Notes: generated by a model from the letters alone, not told the origin. A stretch of DNA of 64,000 bases from Bactericera cockerelli (GCA_024516035.1 CM044964.1:21368202-21432201), one strand, 5' to 3'; positions 39,080-49,237 are shown, counted from the first letter of the stretch. A program made the numbers and translations.

Positions 39080-39765
39080 GTTATTATCAATTCACGTGTA
39101 TTCCTATTACTTCCTCAGAAACACGATGAATTGGAATACTTACTATTAATTATTGTTAATTTATTTTTTAATTGTAATTTTGTATCTAATTTATTCCAAA
39201 TAAAGGTTTATTTATTTATTAACACTTACATATATTTAGACTCCTCCATTACTAATAATAATTATAATAAGGTGAACCTGGTTTGAAGCCTGACTTGGTC
39301 GAAATAATTTCGGTTCTGTATTTTGAACGCCAGGGCCTCCCCTAGCCTCGTGAGGACAATTGGGGTATTTGTAGAGTGGGTAACAACCAGTGACGGCATT
39401 ACGAGAGAGATATTGGAATATGATGGTTGGTTGGAGTCTCTAACATCATATCTCCAACTTGGACATATTATGATGCATTAGCTCTCGTAATGCTGATACT
39501 ACCCACTAAAAAATACGATACAATAACTAGCTCTTTAACTTTATATAGGTAATTCTGATTTTCTGTGAGCTTAAAATAAATGAATAGTAGGCATCACTTA
39601 TCAATTTACACCTGTTTGACCAGCTATTGTTCGATTGATAAGCCGCCCTAATTTCTAACAGATAAGTCGTCTAATATGTAAGCGCTAACACCATCTGCTT
39701 CAAACATCTCTACCTACCATCAGTTAGTTCTGTGGTCAACTGCTCGATGGTCATTCCGAGGGTAC
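39080..39765. other. No supported feature
   Basis: AT-rich sequence without recognisable genes. A weak inverted pair of GATGTTAG/CATCATATC words near 39418-39480 (ATATTGGAATATGATGG vs TCATATCTCCAACTTGG) may be an eroded hairpin. Confidence 0.35.
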
Positions 39766-39767
39766 AA

Positions 39768-39812
39768 GTGATATGACCATGGAAAGCGATGTTAAACTAA
39801 AATAAAAAAACA
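39768..39812 (+). mobile_element. SINE-G/5S 3' end fragment
   Basis: GTGATATGACCATGGAAAGC, GATGTTAAACTAAAATAAAA: the shared 3' terminus with A-rich end. Confidence 0.6.
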
Positions 39813-40356
39813 TTCTCACCAACAAGAAAATTAAATAATAATCCATAAAAAAACAATATCATCTACTAAGAACAAAAAGTAAAAGACTCAATTAATGTCC
39901 GCACTACACATCATCAACATTCTCACCTTTTTCAGGAAACAATCTTGACAGTGTGAGAAAAAAATTCACGGAAAAACAAAACAATGCCAATTTTTTTCCA
40001 ACTTATTAGACACAATGATGAAAATATTGATGCCCACAATGACAAACAAACAGACTAACAATGGAGCGTCACTAAAGAAAGGTGAGCAAACAAAGAGGGA
40101 ATCAAAACTCGGAAATCAAAAAGCCACAATGCACAAACAGAGATGTTCAAATAGAAATTACAAAGGACAATACAAAGAGTAAAATACAAAGAGAATTAGA
40201 CAAGAATGGAACACAAAGAAAAGAGAAAGGAGGAAGAGATGAGGAACAAAAGCAAAGAGAAATCACCTGAGGAATCCACACGAAAAGAAAATATGCAAGT
40301 GCGTTGCACTTTTTTTTTACGAAAGAGCCTTTGAACTACCGGAGGCCCTGAGAGCT

Positions 40357-40496
40357 AATAAAAATAATAACACTTTTTAGTGGAAGGCGATCACCAAGTA
40401 GAAAATGCTCAATTTTCTACCACCTAAACTTCAGAGTCTTATTACTATGTGGTCACAAATTCAAATTCATGAGGAAAAATTCATGCACTGGGTTTA
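40357..40496 (-). mobile_element. SINE-A, head missing
   Basis: AAAATAATAACACTTTTTAG, ATTTTCTACCACCTAAACTT, GAGGAAAAATTCATGCACTG, then breaks at GGTTTAAC. Partial 3' two-thirds. Confidence 0.75.
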
Positions 40497-41114
40497 ACAT
40501 AGAGCAACATATTTAGGATATAAGTGACATTCTTCTCTTATCCTCTTCATAATCCTATTTAAGTTGTTGTACATTATAAGAAAGTAAATATCTTCATTTG
40601 ACTGCAGAAAACATTCTCAGAGTTAAAGGGCAAATCATTCAGAAGTGTTTTGGAAACAAGCTCTGACACTCACACAATCAAAGCAACCAATTTTCACCTG
40701 AATCTAATTCGACAATAATGCAAACAAAGATACAAAGGGGATCTTTTTAAAATTGTTTGGAAACAATGTCGACAATGGAAGAGAAATTTCCTGACGAAAT
40801 AATACACATTTTCTTACGGAACCAATGCTAAAAACCAAAATGTCGAAAAAAATCGAGAAAGGTGATATAAAAGAATAAAGTCAATGCCAAAAATGATGTC
40901 TTAAAAAAGAAAAATGATGTCATTGCACCTGAAGACAACCATTGTACTGGATCTCATACGTTGGGTTTAATCAACCCACACCTTTTGTACCGGTAGAAGC
41001 GGTGAGTATGGTTTGTGATATCAATTAATCAACGGTGCCATACTGGGTGGATTGGAAGAACCATTTCTGGACTCAGGGTGTCCTTATCAGTAGGGACAGG
41101 ATTAACTTTGAGAT

Positions 41115-41217
41115 AATAATAATAATACTCTTTAGGGAGATTTGTAGATTATGAGAGTGGAGTGTTTCTGGAACGGTCTACTGGTAACGCTACTCAACCA
41201 CAATATAAGCTCCCGAT
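41115..41217. repeat. SINE-A tail plus MITE-O fragment
   Basis: GATAATAATAATAATACTCT, TTAGGG is a SINE-A end. Then GATTATGAGAGTGGAGTGTT and TCTGGAACGG match the end of hairpin MITE-O at 48.75 kb. Confidence 0.45.
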
Positions 41218-41405
41218 GATAATAATAATACTCTTTAGTGGAAGGTAACCACCAGGCGAGGTTAATGTTCAAAGCGTTTTCTACCACCTAACCCTCAGAG
41301 TCTTATTATTATGTGGTCACAAACTCAAATTAATGAGGAAAAATCCATGCACTGGGTGGGATTCTCAACAACGGATCCTTACGCTACCACCTCACTACCA
41401 GTGCA
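41218..41405 (-). mobile_element. SINE-A with small head deletion
   Basis: GATAATAATAATACTCTTTA, CACCAGGCGAGGTTAATGTT, AAATCCATGCACTGGGTGGG, CGGATCCTTACGCTACCACC, CTACCAGTGCA. The anticodon-arm region is deleted and the B box altered (ATTCTCAACAA). Confidence 0.85.
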
Positions 41406-41512
41406 GATAAGTAAGATTCCCCTTCAAATCGGGCTATAGTGCTCTGTGATTGGTTGAACCTACGACTTGTGAAAGGGTCTGGGTTAATTTAAATTTAATC
41501 AGGTTTATAATT
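41405..41512. mobile_element. MITE-M copy, degenerate
   Basis: AGATAAGTAAGATTCCCCTT, CTATAGTGCTCTGTGATTGG, TTAAATTTAATCAGGTTTAT: the M interior and one end. Confidence 0.5.
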
Positions 41513-41690
41513 TGCCCAGCTAGGGGACTATGAACAAGGAGGAGATAATCATTGGCTTGGTTCTGGGGGCCCTTGTCAATTATTAGCCTCCTTGTAAAGA
41601 CAGTAGTAGAAGTGCTGAGTCACTCCTCCACTGTCTGGCTACCATCGTTCACGATGACGGACCCCTATGATGATGATGATTTAAGACTGT
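41513..41690 (+). repeat. Element L with a single 38-bp unit
   Basis: GCCCAGCTAGGGGACTATGA (one degenerate unit), GGCTTGGTTCTGGGGGCCCT, GACAGTAGTAGAAGTGCTGA, GTTCACGATGACGGACCCCT, ATGATGATGATGAT. It differs from the other copies in repeat number. Confidence 0.75.
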
Positions 41691-42038
41691 GTAGCAGTGG
41701 TTGAGTAGAAGAGCTCACATCTGAAAACCCTGCCACTTTAAAGAAAGCCAAAAAAAAAACCTAAAATAACGGTATGATCCAGGTAAACCATTTAACAATG
41801 ATGATCTCATTTACTACACCGTTCACGAGACATTCGCTTTTAACTGTCAATGGACACGGAAGTGACCGATTACCATAAAGGTTACCCAATATTAGATAAC
41901 GGTAATGAAAATGGTGTCTCATTTGAATACTTTTTTCTAAAACAGTAAAAAATTGTAAAAAAAACAATAAAATGATAATGATGATGATTGTTCCAATGCA
42001 AAAGTCACTCAGGGTTTTCTTTTAATGCAAAGGTTGCC

Positions 42039-42218
42039 GCCACTTAATTAACTTCTCAGGGGTTTTTTTTTATTGAGGGTGTTCATTTGAATAGTTCGAT
42101 CATTCTCGACCTTACCGTTATCTGTTAAGCCACTTAATTAACTTCTCAGGGGTTTTTTTTTATTGAGGGTGTTCATTTGAATAGTTCGATCATTCTCGTC
42201 CTTACCGTTATCTGTTAT
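42039..42218 (+). repeat. 90-bp tandem duplication, two copies
   Basis: 42039-42128 and 42129-42218 both read GCCACTTAATTAACTTCTCA through a T8 run to CCTTACCGTTATCTGTTA. They differ at about two bases (CTCGACC vs CTCGTCC and the last base). A recent event. Confidence 0.95.
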
Positions 42219-42470
42219 GTTGCATTGTGTTGCAATCTCTACTGGTGATCCAACGATTTAAATGCAATTCCGTCGTTGCAAATAAAAAAGAAAATGATTG
42301 CACAAACCTTGTCATAAAATCCGTGTAGGAATCCCTTCTGATCCTGTACGGTATGGGGGCCTTGAATGAACCGTTACTTCGGGATCATGTCCTGATGGTT
42401 TATGGTTATGGGGCTCAGGTATTTGAAGTTTAGTATACAGGGTGAGAGATTCTTTTGTCATCGATAGAGA

Positions 42471-42605
42471 GGTCACATTATGAGCTTATGTCTTAGAGTC
42501 ACATTATGAGATTATGTCTTAGGACCACATTATGAGAATATGTCTTAGGGCTACATCATGTCTGAGGGTCACATTATGATATTATGAATTAGGGCCACAT
42601 TATGA
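42471..42605 (+). repeat. 26-27 bp minisatellite, about five units
   Basis: Unit GTCACATTATGAGATTATGT plus CTTAGG, degenerating toward the right. It runs straight into a MITE-M copy. Confidence 0.8.
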
Positions 42606-42736
42606 GACAAGATTAAAGTCAATAAACAAAGCCAGACACGCCCTCAAGTCGGAGTTTCAACCAATCACAGCGCACTATAGCCCGAGTTAAGGGAGAGTGT
42701 CTACTTACATTAAATCTAATCCTGTTTTATAATTCC
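42600..42736. mobile_element. MITE-M copy
   Basis: TTATGAGACAAGATTAAAGT, GACACGCCCTCAAGTCGGAG, TTTCAACCAATCACAGCGCA, TAAATCTAATCCTGTTTTAT. Terminal inverted repeat partly preserved. Confidence 0.6.
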
Positions 42737-42857
42737 GACCTCAGTAGCTGGATCGATAGGCCGGCCGACTTGTTACCTCTAGGTTGGTGGTTTGAGTCTC
42801 AATATAAGCAGTAATCTAGTAAAGCTAGTTTTAGTAATTTATTGTGATTTGAGTAAG
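42737..42857 (+). mobile_element. SINE-B copy, diverged
   Basis: CCGACCTCAGTAGCTGGATC, GGTTGGTGGTTTGAGTCTCA, ATCTAGTAAAGCTAGTTTTA, TTGTGATTTGAG. Inserted at the MITE-M edge. Confidence 0.75.
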
Positions 42858-42974
42858 TAGACATTGTGTCACCCGTCCATATGATCCTTCCACCACCGAG
42901 AGATAAGTATCTGAACCAACCTAACTGAAACGGAATTATTATTGTTATGAAAATATGTGGTGCCGAATTCAAGC

Positions 42975-43075
42975 CCGAAACGATGTACGGCAACACCTCA
43001 TTGTGTAGAGTAGAGATAGGACAAATAGATATAGAGCCATGCCTCAGGCCGTGACTTGGGTGTAGCCTGCAATAT
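42975..43075 (-). repeat. Repeat D fragment
   Basis: ACCTCATTGTGTAGAGTAGA, TAGAGCCATGCCTCAGGCCG, TGACTTGGGTGTAG matches 4085-4170 in the same direction. Confidence 0.5.
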
Positions 43076-43489
43076 AATTATAATACTTACTGCGTAATTG
43101 CGTATTCTTCAACAATAATAACACAGTGCCCTAAGAGAGTAATCTTTAAGAAGAAAACACTCGACTGCGTATTTCTCAACAAAATTGGTAAGTACCAGAT
43201 TTCCGCTCATATTTCGGCAGTCCGCAAGGTACAATACTAGGTCCATCATTACTCTCGAGACTCACCTGTACCTAATCGGTTCGTTCGGTTACTCATTCAT
43301 AGATTAACGGTAGTTGTGGTGTCACTGGGTTTAATCTTTCACCGGTTTAAGTCTAATTTGTTGTTGAGCAGGAATGATCACCCTTTCATTGAATCTAGGA
43401 TCGGAGCTCAGTGCGGGATTGAGAGTGGTAAATATTCATTATTGTTATTTTTTATTTATTTGTTTATACTTTCCTTTTTTTAGTTTAAA

Positions 43490-43565
43490 GACAAAACTGT
43501 TGGCATAATGTAACAACCTGTCTTGCGCTGACAGTCTAAATAAAGCACTACTTATGCTTATCACA
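43490..43565 (+). mobile_element. Element I 3' end
   Basis: ACTGTTGGCATAATGTAACA, CCTGTCTTGCGCTGACAGTC, TAAATAAAGCACTACTTATG: the same retroposon tail as 29745 and 44955. Confidence 0.65.
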
Positions 43566-43593
43566 TGCATAGTAATACAAATTAATGGTAATA

Positions 43594-43745
43594 AGTAGCT
43601 TGATCGATAAGGCCTAGGTGGCGCACTTGTAACCTGGATGTCGATGGTTCAAGTCCCGGTTTCAGCGTAGATTTAGTAAAGCTAGTTTGAGTAGTTGTGA
43701 TATCACGAAAGTGATAAACACAAATATGATAACTTGAAATTTTAA
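43594..43745 (+). mobile_element. SINE-B, full length
   Basis: AATAAGTAGCTTGATCGATA, GATGGTTCAAGTCCCGGTTT (B box), GTAGTTGTGATATCACGAAA, AAATATGATAACTTG. A 3-bp insertion lies in the anticodon-arm region. Confidence 0.85.
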
Positions 43746-43873
43746 GGGTTACAAGAAATTGTTAAATTGAATACAATATAATCATAACAAAGATGAAAAA
43801 TAATAGATAAGAATGTATACATAATAATTAGCTAACCAAAGGACGGGGTTATTATTATTATTATTTTTTTTTA

Positions 43874-44088
43874 AAGATGAGTGTTTCATAGGTTTTTTTT
43901 TCGTAGCCATGAAACAGGAGCTATTGTAGTCTGTATTGTAGCCTGATCATCCAGTAGTATGCCTCCCCTGTGATGGGCGAGAAGTGACACAATACTTCCC
44001 ATTTAGGTGCTGGGTCAACACGAGCGCACCGGAAGGTATTCCTTACAAAAAACTATAACCAAATTTTGAAAACAAAATCTTTTACTTC
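43874..44088 (-). mobile_element. SINE-C, head missing
   Basis: AAAGATGAGTGTTTCATAGG, TAGCCATGAAACAGGAGCTA, GTGATGGGCGAGAAGTGACA, CGGAAGGTATTCCTTACAAA. It ends before the B box and joins SINE-B sequence. Confidence 0.8.
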
Positions 44089-44089
44089 T

Positions 44090-44165
44090 AAATTTAGTAA
44101 GGCAAGTTTGATAAAATAAATAGTGATATCTCCGTTGTGATTCACATAAATATGATACATTATAT
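44090..44165 (+). mobile_element. SINE-B 3' fragment
   Basis: AAATTTAGTAAGGCAAGTTT, ATAGTGATATCTCCGTTGTG, ACATAAATATGATACATTAT. Confidence 0.6.
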
Positions 44166-44184
44166 TCGCCACTGATCCTAGAGA

Positions 44185-44455
44185 CCAGGCGCGGCCGGTG
44201 CTAAGGAGCTGCGGAACTGCAGCACCCCCAGACGAAAAAGTAAAAGAGAGGATTTTCTCAAGTCCTAGCTCGTACACAACAAAAATAATCACACATTTCT
44301 AGAATAATTAATTCACAATTATTATGATTGGCATGGTACACAAACTCAAACACTTTAGATGCTGAAAGAGCGACTCTATAAATCCCATTCTAGTCCGGTT
44401 TATGTGGCAGCACCCCCAAAACATTTTCCCACCGACCGCTCCTGCTAGAGACCCG
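44185..44455 (-). mobile_element. MITE-N copy
   Basis: GACCAGGCGCGGCCGGTGCT, AAGGAGCTGCGGAACTGCAG at the left; ATGTGGCAGCACCCCCAAAA and CCACCGACCGCTCCTG at the right. Same element as 58494-58963, opposite orientation, with a shorter interior. Confidence 0.65.
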
Positions 44456-44583
44456 TTCAGTACTTTCAGCAGCTTGAATGTATGACGTCTTCATAGACTA
44501 TCGGATTATGGCACAGTCCTGATTGAAGAATTGGCACTGGTTATGACAATATTGTAGAACGAGGTGACAATGAGCGAACGAGT

Positions 44584-44909
44584 GCTTTACATAGCAAGGA
44601 GAGGTTACCATAGCAACGAAGGGTTACTATAGACTATAGCAACGAGAGGTTCCCATAGCAACGCGGGGTTACAATAGCAACGAGGGGTTACCAGAGCAAC
44701 GCGGGGTTACCATAGCAATGAGGGGTTACCATAGCAACGCGGGGTTACCAGAGCAACGCGGGGTTACCATAGCAACGACGGGTTACCATAGCAACGAGGG
44801 GTTACCATAGCAACGATTGGTTACCATAGCAACGAGGGGTTACCATATCAACGGGGGGTTACTATATCAACGAGGGGTTACCATAGCAACGAGTTGTTAC
44901 CAGAACAAC
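44584..44909 (+). repeat. 19-bp minisatellite of RFX X-box-like motifs
   Basis: About 16 units of GGTTACCATAGCAACGAGG, period 19 bp. At least seven contain GTTACCATAGCAAC exactly, an imperfect inverted repeat that fits the X-box consensus RYYNYYATRRNRAC bound by RFX transcription factors. Others differ at one base (CCAGAG, CATATC). One unit has a short insertion (TATAGACTATAG). The motif is the most conserved part of the unit by eye; the 5-base spacer varies more. Confidence 0.9.
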
Positions 44910-44939
44910 GTGCTAAGACTGTGGTAAACTAATCAAACC

Positions 44940-45025
44940 ATTGAAACAAGTATGTATAAGTTTAAAAACAAGTATGTATAAGTTTATTTAGACTGTCAGC
45001 GCAAGATAGGTAGTCCCAATATTCC
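44940..45025 (-). mobile_element. Element I 3' end
   Basis: AAGTATGTATAAGTTTAAAA duplicated, then TTTATTTAGACTGTCAGCGC and AAGATAGGTAGTCCCAATAT. Lies immediately beside the X-box array. Confidence 0.6.
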
Positions 45026-45223
45026 TAAAGATACTTATTTCGAACCTTATAATGGTACATATCGGTAATTTTGACCGACACGTAGGAAGAACAAAGTATA
45101 CATCAGATGTTCTACAATCGAAAACTGTTAAAATCTAACCCCATTTAGGCTCTTTGAGTTTCATGCGAGAAACCTGGAGCAGAATATATTATATTCCTAC
45201 TCAATAATCAAAGGAGAAGAATA

Positions 45224-45356
45224 ACATATTTGCGTTGATCACTTTCGTGACGCTACCAGTTTATTAAAACTAAATGTTTACTGAATTAGGGACTCGAACC
45301 ACTGACCTCCAGGTTAGAAGTCTGCCGCTCTGTCGATCAAGCAACTGAGGTCGGTG
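45224..45356 (-). mobile_element. SINE-B, diverged
   Basis: AACATATTTGCGTTGATCAC, GGGACTCGAACCACTGACCT, GTCGATCAAGCAACTGAGGT. Confidence 0.8.
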
Positions 45357-45399
45357 GGTATAGAACAAGAAACACATTTCAACTTCCACTGAGGGCCGA

Positions 45400-45485
45400 A
45401 TTATAAATCTGCATTTACTTAGATAAGCCAGAGTGGTTCAACCAATCATAGAGCACTATAGCCAGATTTGCAATTGAGGTTGGTG
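45400..45485. mobile_element. MITE-M fragment
   Basis: GGCCGAATTATAAATCTGCA, AGATAAGCCAGAGTGGTTCA, ACCAATCATAGAGCACTATA. Confidence 0.5.
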
Positions 45486-45499
45486 AAGAAAAAACAAAA

Positions 45500-45616
45500 C
45501 TAACTTATCATATTTTTGTTAATCACTTTCGTGATGTCACAACTACTCTGACTCGCTTTACTAAATCTACGCTGAAACCGGGACTTGAACCACCGATCAA
45601 GCTACTGAGGTCGGTG
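45500..45616 (-). mobile_element. SINE-B with head deletion
   Basis: AACTTATCATATTTTTGTTA, CGTGATGTCACAACTACTCT, GGGACTTGAACCACCGATCA, AGCTACTGAGGTCGGTG. About 36 bp of the tRNA-like head is missing. Confidence 0.8.
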
Positions 45617-45899
45617 AAAAAACAAAACTATCCACCGAATTCGAACCCGCAGCCTCTTGACCAGAAGACAACTTTGTGAACTCCTGGACACGTAGATCTT
45701 CTAGTCGGAGAGATATGACACTGCTGCGCCCATAAGAAACTGTTATACATTCGAATGCTAATCTCTTACTATTGTAATATTATTGCCCATACAGTTATTA
45801 TTATTTAAATGATCTTGCTCCATTCTGTCATAGCTCATTGTCATGCCCATAATATTATTAAAATCTTATCCAGGTCGATGACAATGACTCTGGGTTTGA

Positions 45900-46052
45900 G
45901 GGGAAATGGGTGTAGTGGGGGAAAATGGGTATAGTGGGGGAAAATGGGTACAGTGGGGTAAAATGAGTATAGTGGGAGAAAATGGGTACAGCGGGGGAAA
46001 ATGGGTAAAGTGGGGGAAAATGAGTATAGTGGGGGAAAGTGGGTATATTGTG
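45900..46052 (+). repeat. 19-bp G-rich minisatellite, about eight units
   Basis: Unit AAAATGGGTATAGTGGGGG with variants. The G-runs on the plus strand could form G-quadruplexes. Overlapping Gly/Trp-rich ORFs are by-products. Confidence 0.95.
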
Positions 46053-46469
46053 AATTTTTCAACGTTAAAAGAAACGTTAAAATATAAAACGAAGTAAATT
46101 TATAGCTCGCCCATTTGTAGTTTGATACTTTCCTTTCAAAAGTTTTAGTTCTGAAACTTAATAGTCATACCTCGAAAGTAGAAGCAAAGTATTTTTCACC
46201 ACAATCTTCTTATCCCACTCTTTCCTTTCCCTTCCCTCTTTCTATCCTAAAATATAATAAATAAACAAAATTTGGAGCATGACCATAAACCTATCATGTC
46301 CTCTCACAACATTGTTAAGTCTTCAAGATAGGAGAAATAAGCAAGTTTAAGTTTAATTGGTAAACTTTTGCATAATTCTATTGATTCTCCTGAGCTCCTT
46401 TGCAAAACTAAATCAGAGTCAACTGTAAAAACACTGCCAATTATGGACACAATACTTCCTCGTGATTGT

Positions 46470-47026
46470 TTCACATTGTGTACACGTGCGAATTTTGAGT
46501 TTTTATACTAAATTACTTGTATCTCCGAAACGGCTGAACCGATTTTCTTCAAATTTGTTTTATATGGTAGAAAACCGTTTTTTCTACATTCTAGATTCTA
46601 CAAGAAAATATAAAAAGCCTGTGTAAAACATTAATATGCATATACATACAAAATTTCATCAAAATCTGGTGTACCGTTCACGAGATATAAGCATTTAAGT
46701 AAAAAGTTAGTGATCAGGCGCATGGTCTCTTTCACCCAGAGCCGCTAGTACGAATTCGATGAATTTAAAATGGGACCATCTACAGTATGTCTCCTAGATG
46801 TGTACAAAATTTCATCAAAATCGGTCGAGTAGTTTCCGAGATTTGCGCGTTACAAGGAATCGTTTTAACAGACAGACCGACAGACGGACACGAAACCAAA
46901 TTTGCTCAGGAGGTTATGAAACGTCCAGAAATATGAAAAAAATTGAAATCGGAGCAAAAAAATATTTTTTTTTACAAAAAACGAACATAATACTTCCGAT
47001 TTCTAATATTAGAAATTTCTCGGAAG
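46470..47026 (+). mobile_element. Dispersed element with ACAGACAGACCGACAGACGG
   Basis: TACTTGTATCTCCGAAACGG, CAAAATTTCATCAAAATC (twice), GGTCGAGTAGTTTCCGAGAT, GCTCAGGAGGTTATGAAACG. I recognise this phrase set as widespread in arthropod genomes; I cannot assign a superfamily. It ends with palindrome Q at 46993-47026. The short ORF across it has no domain. Confidence 0.55.
46993..47026. repeat. Palindrome Q copy
   Basis: CTTCCGATTTCTAATATTAG then AAATTTCTCGGAAG, with the perfect 18-bp core. Confidence 0.8.
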
Positions 47027-47310
47027 TAAAAATACACGCTCTCACCTTATTTTTAAACTGAAATCAAACCGTTGTAATATAGGAGAATTTTCATCCTATG
47101 GCTACTGGCTACCAAATAAAGGCAATAGAGCCAGCGATGTAGAGATTGATATTTTCAATATAACTCCTGTCGAAATAGGTAGATAGGTTTATTTTTGGTT
47201 AAGTGATACTATAATTTATATTTAGTTTATAGTTTAAGTAGGTGTACGAATTACATATATGTAGGTCCGCGTGTTTTAAAAATGGATTCGCAATCCGTAA
47301 ATCAAAAAAT

Positions 47311-47717
47311 TAATACTCTTTAGTGGAAGGTTAAAACCAGGCGAGGTTAATGATCACGGCATTTTCTAATACCTAACCTTCAGAGTCTCATTCTTATGTA
47401 GTCACAAACTCAAATTAAAGAGGAAAAATTCATGCACTGGGTGGGATTCGAACTAACGGATCCCAACACTACCTGAATTACCAGACTATTTTTATTATTA
47501 TTATGAAACTCTTTATTAGAAGAATATAAAAATAATATTATTATATACAGACCAATAATGGTACAAATTAAAATACCGAATTGACAAATAATATAAACAG
47601 GAAAAAATAAACAAAATATACATATACATGTGTCCTAACTAAAGGGCGGAGTTATTGCCTATGGCAATCTCTTCCACCCAAACTTCCACCCAACGTTAAC
47701 CACTTGTCTACCAGTGA
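47311..47717 (-). mobile_element. SINE-A interrupted by element H
   Basis: 47311-47488 (ATACTCTTTAGTGGAAGGTT through GGGATTCGAACTAACGGATC to ACCAGACTA) and 47696-47717 (TTAACCACTTGTCTACCAGT) are one SINE-A, split in the A-box arm by element H. Confidence 0.8.
47489..47695 (-). mobile_element. Element H, inserted in SINE-A
   Basis: TTTATTATTATTATGAAACT (tail in reverse), CCTAACTAAAGGGCGGAGTT, ATTGCCTATGGCAATCTCTT, CCACCCAA. Opposite orientation to the H copy nested at 35984. Confidence 0.7.
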
Positions 47718-47924
47718 CTAACACTACAGTTGTTTTACTACTGCACCTTCGTCTTCTTCTTTTTCTTCTTCTTCATGTTCGTTACCAAGTACAGTTAGAT
47801 CTTTCTAATCGACCTTGAAGAGCGGCTGGACTTGAACTGATTCCTCCGGTGCTGGTATTTACTGGAACCATTGTTGTGATCCCAGGAGTCCTCTGGTCCT
47901 GAGGGTTTCAGCTGTTATATACTT

Positions 47925-48055
47925 GTAGGATATGTACATAGATGTATTATATGTTTTAGGGATAGCTATATGTTCTTGTATGATATGTACATTGTACATA
48001 GATGTTTTATATGTTTTAGGGATAGCTATATGTTCTTGTATGATATGTAGATATC
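47925..48055 (+). repeat. Tandem duplication, about 60-bp unit
   Basis: GATATGTACATAGATGTATT, ATATGTTTTAGGGATAGCTA, TATGTTCTTGTATGATATGT is repeated with a short CATTGTA insertion. Confidence 0.8.
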
Positions 48056-48318
48056 TTATCCTTCTTTTTCTTGATAGAGAAATTTAAACCAAATCGTGAA
48101 AGGGTTGAGTGAATTTGTTGCTATGATTAACATAATAATAACTCATGAGGGAAAAAGGCTTTTAAAATTCAGCCAATTCCAGAACCCAAAACTATCATCG
48201 ATAACGGTACCAGAAGGTAAACTTGTTAAGAGCAGGGGTTAACGAGATGGTTCGATTTATGTTTTGTTATGTAAATGAAGATGCTCCTTTTAACCCATTA
48301 GATCTAAAATGGACAGAA

Positions 48319-48350
48319 AATTTCTAATATTAGAAATTACTCGGTAGTAG
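48319..48350. repeat. Palindrome Q copy, shortened
   Basis: GAAAATTTCTAATATTAGAA then ATTACTCGGTAG; the left flank is lost. Confidence 0.6.
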
Positions 48351-48403
48351 ACGGAATAATATTATTTTGACTATTTTATTTTTGTTTTGCAAAGAAAATT
48401 GAC

Positions 48404-48489
48404 GGTTTTTTTTTTAATTTGGGTTTAACGTCGCTTTCAACTGCATGGTCATATCACGACGGGGTTGTTACCCTCCATTCGTAGGAAAT
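48404..48489 (-). mobile_element. SINE-G/5S 3' end fragment
   Basis: TTTTTTTTAATTTGGGTTTA, ACGTCGCTTTCAACTGCATG, GTCATATCACGACGGGGTTG, CTCCATTCGTAGGAAA. Close to consensus, 5' truncated. Confidence 0.8.
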
Positions 48490-48745
48490 TGTTATATCTT
48501 TTGAAGAGAGCGACAAATTATAGTTTAATAATTACAACTGGAGATGCGAGTCGTATTTTTTTTTTTTTTTTTTTTTTTTTCATGTTTCGATCACTGCGTT
48601 AAGCAACGTTGAGAGTTGTTTGGTTTTGACAAAAATAGACAACAACTGCCTTATCCGCTTACATTAGCAGGAAAACACTCTAGCCCTTTTTACAAAATAT
48701 TTGAGGAATTGAACTTTTGATGGACACCAATCCCGTTACCATGCC

Positions 48746-48915
48746 CCGTTCCAGAAACACTCTCCACTCTCCGAATCTCCTTTGCAACAACTGCAACCGT
48801 TACACAACGCACTCTGATTCGTTAATTTCAAACCAATAAGCAATCAGAGTGCGTTGTGTGACGGTTGAAAGAAGATATTTGGGGATTTTGAGAGCGGAGA
48901 GCGTTTCTGGAACGG
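48746..48915. mobile_element. Hairpin MITE-O
   Basis: Outer ends CCGTTCCAGAAACACTCTCC and its diverged complement GGAGAGCGTTTCTGGAACGG. Inner arms ACAACGCACTCTGATTCGTT and AATCAGAGTGCGTTGTGTGA. Almost the whole 170 bp folds back. Fragments are at 41140 and 50752. Confidence 0.75.
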
Positions 48916-49237
48916 ACAACTGCTATTCTCAAAGTTGCTCAACTAAGTAGCAGCAATCACTAAAGTGGTTTCGCAAGGGTTAATATGAAGATTTAATTTG
49001 ATTTACTGATATAAGTAAATATTGTATATGCTCTTCTTAGCCCGTTAGGTTCCAGACAGTTGCAAACATAACTGTATTGGTGACCTAATAAAAAAAGGTA
49101 GACAATAAAATAGGGGTTCAATCAATCAAAGGCGGTGAGTTAAAAAAGGGTTGAGTTGTGTTTTATTTTCTAGGGTGAAACACAAAATAGAACAAAATCC
49201 TCTGTTTTTCACACTTGATTTGCATACATTATATTTT

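Noticed and set aside
40082..40270. Lys/Glu/Gln-rich plus-strand ORF
   Set aside because: Low-complexity A/G-rich DNA; no start context or neighbour supports a gene.
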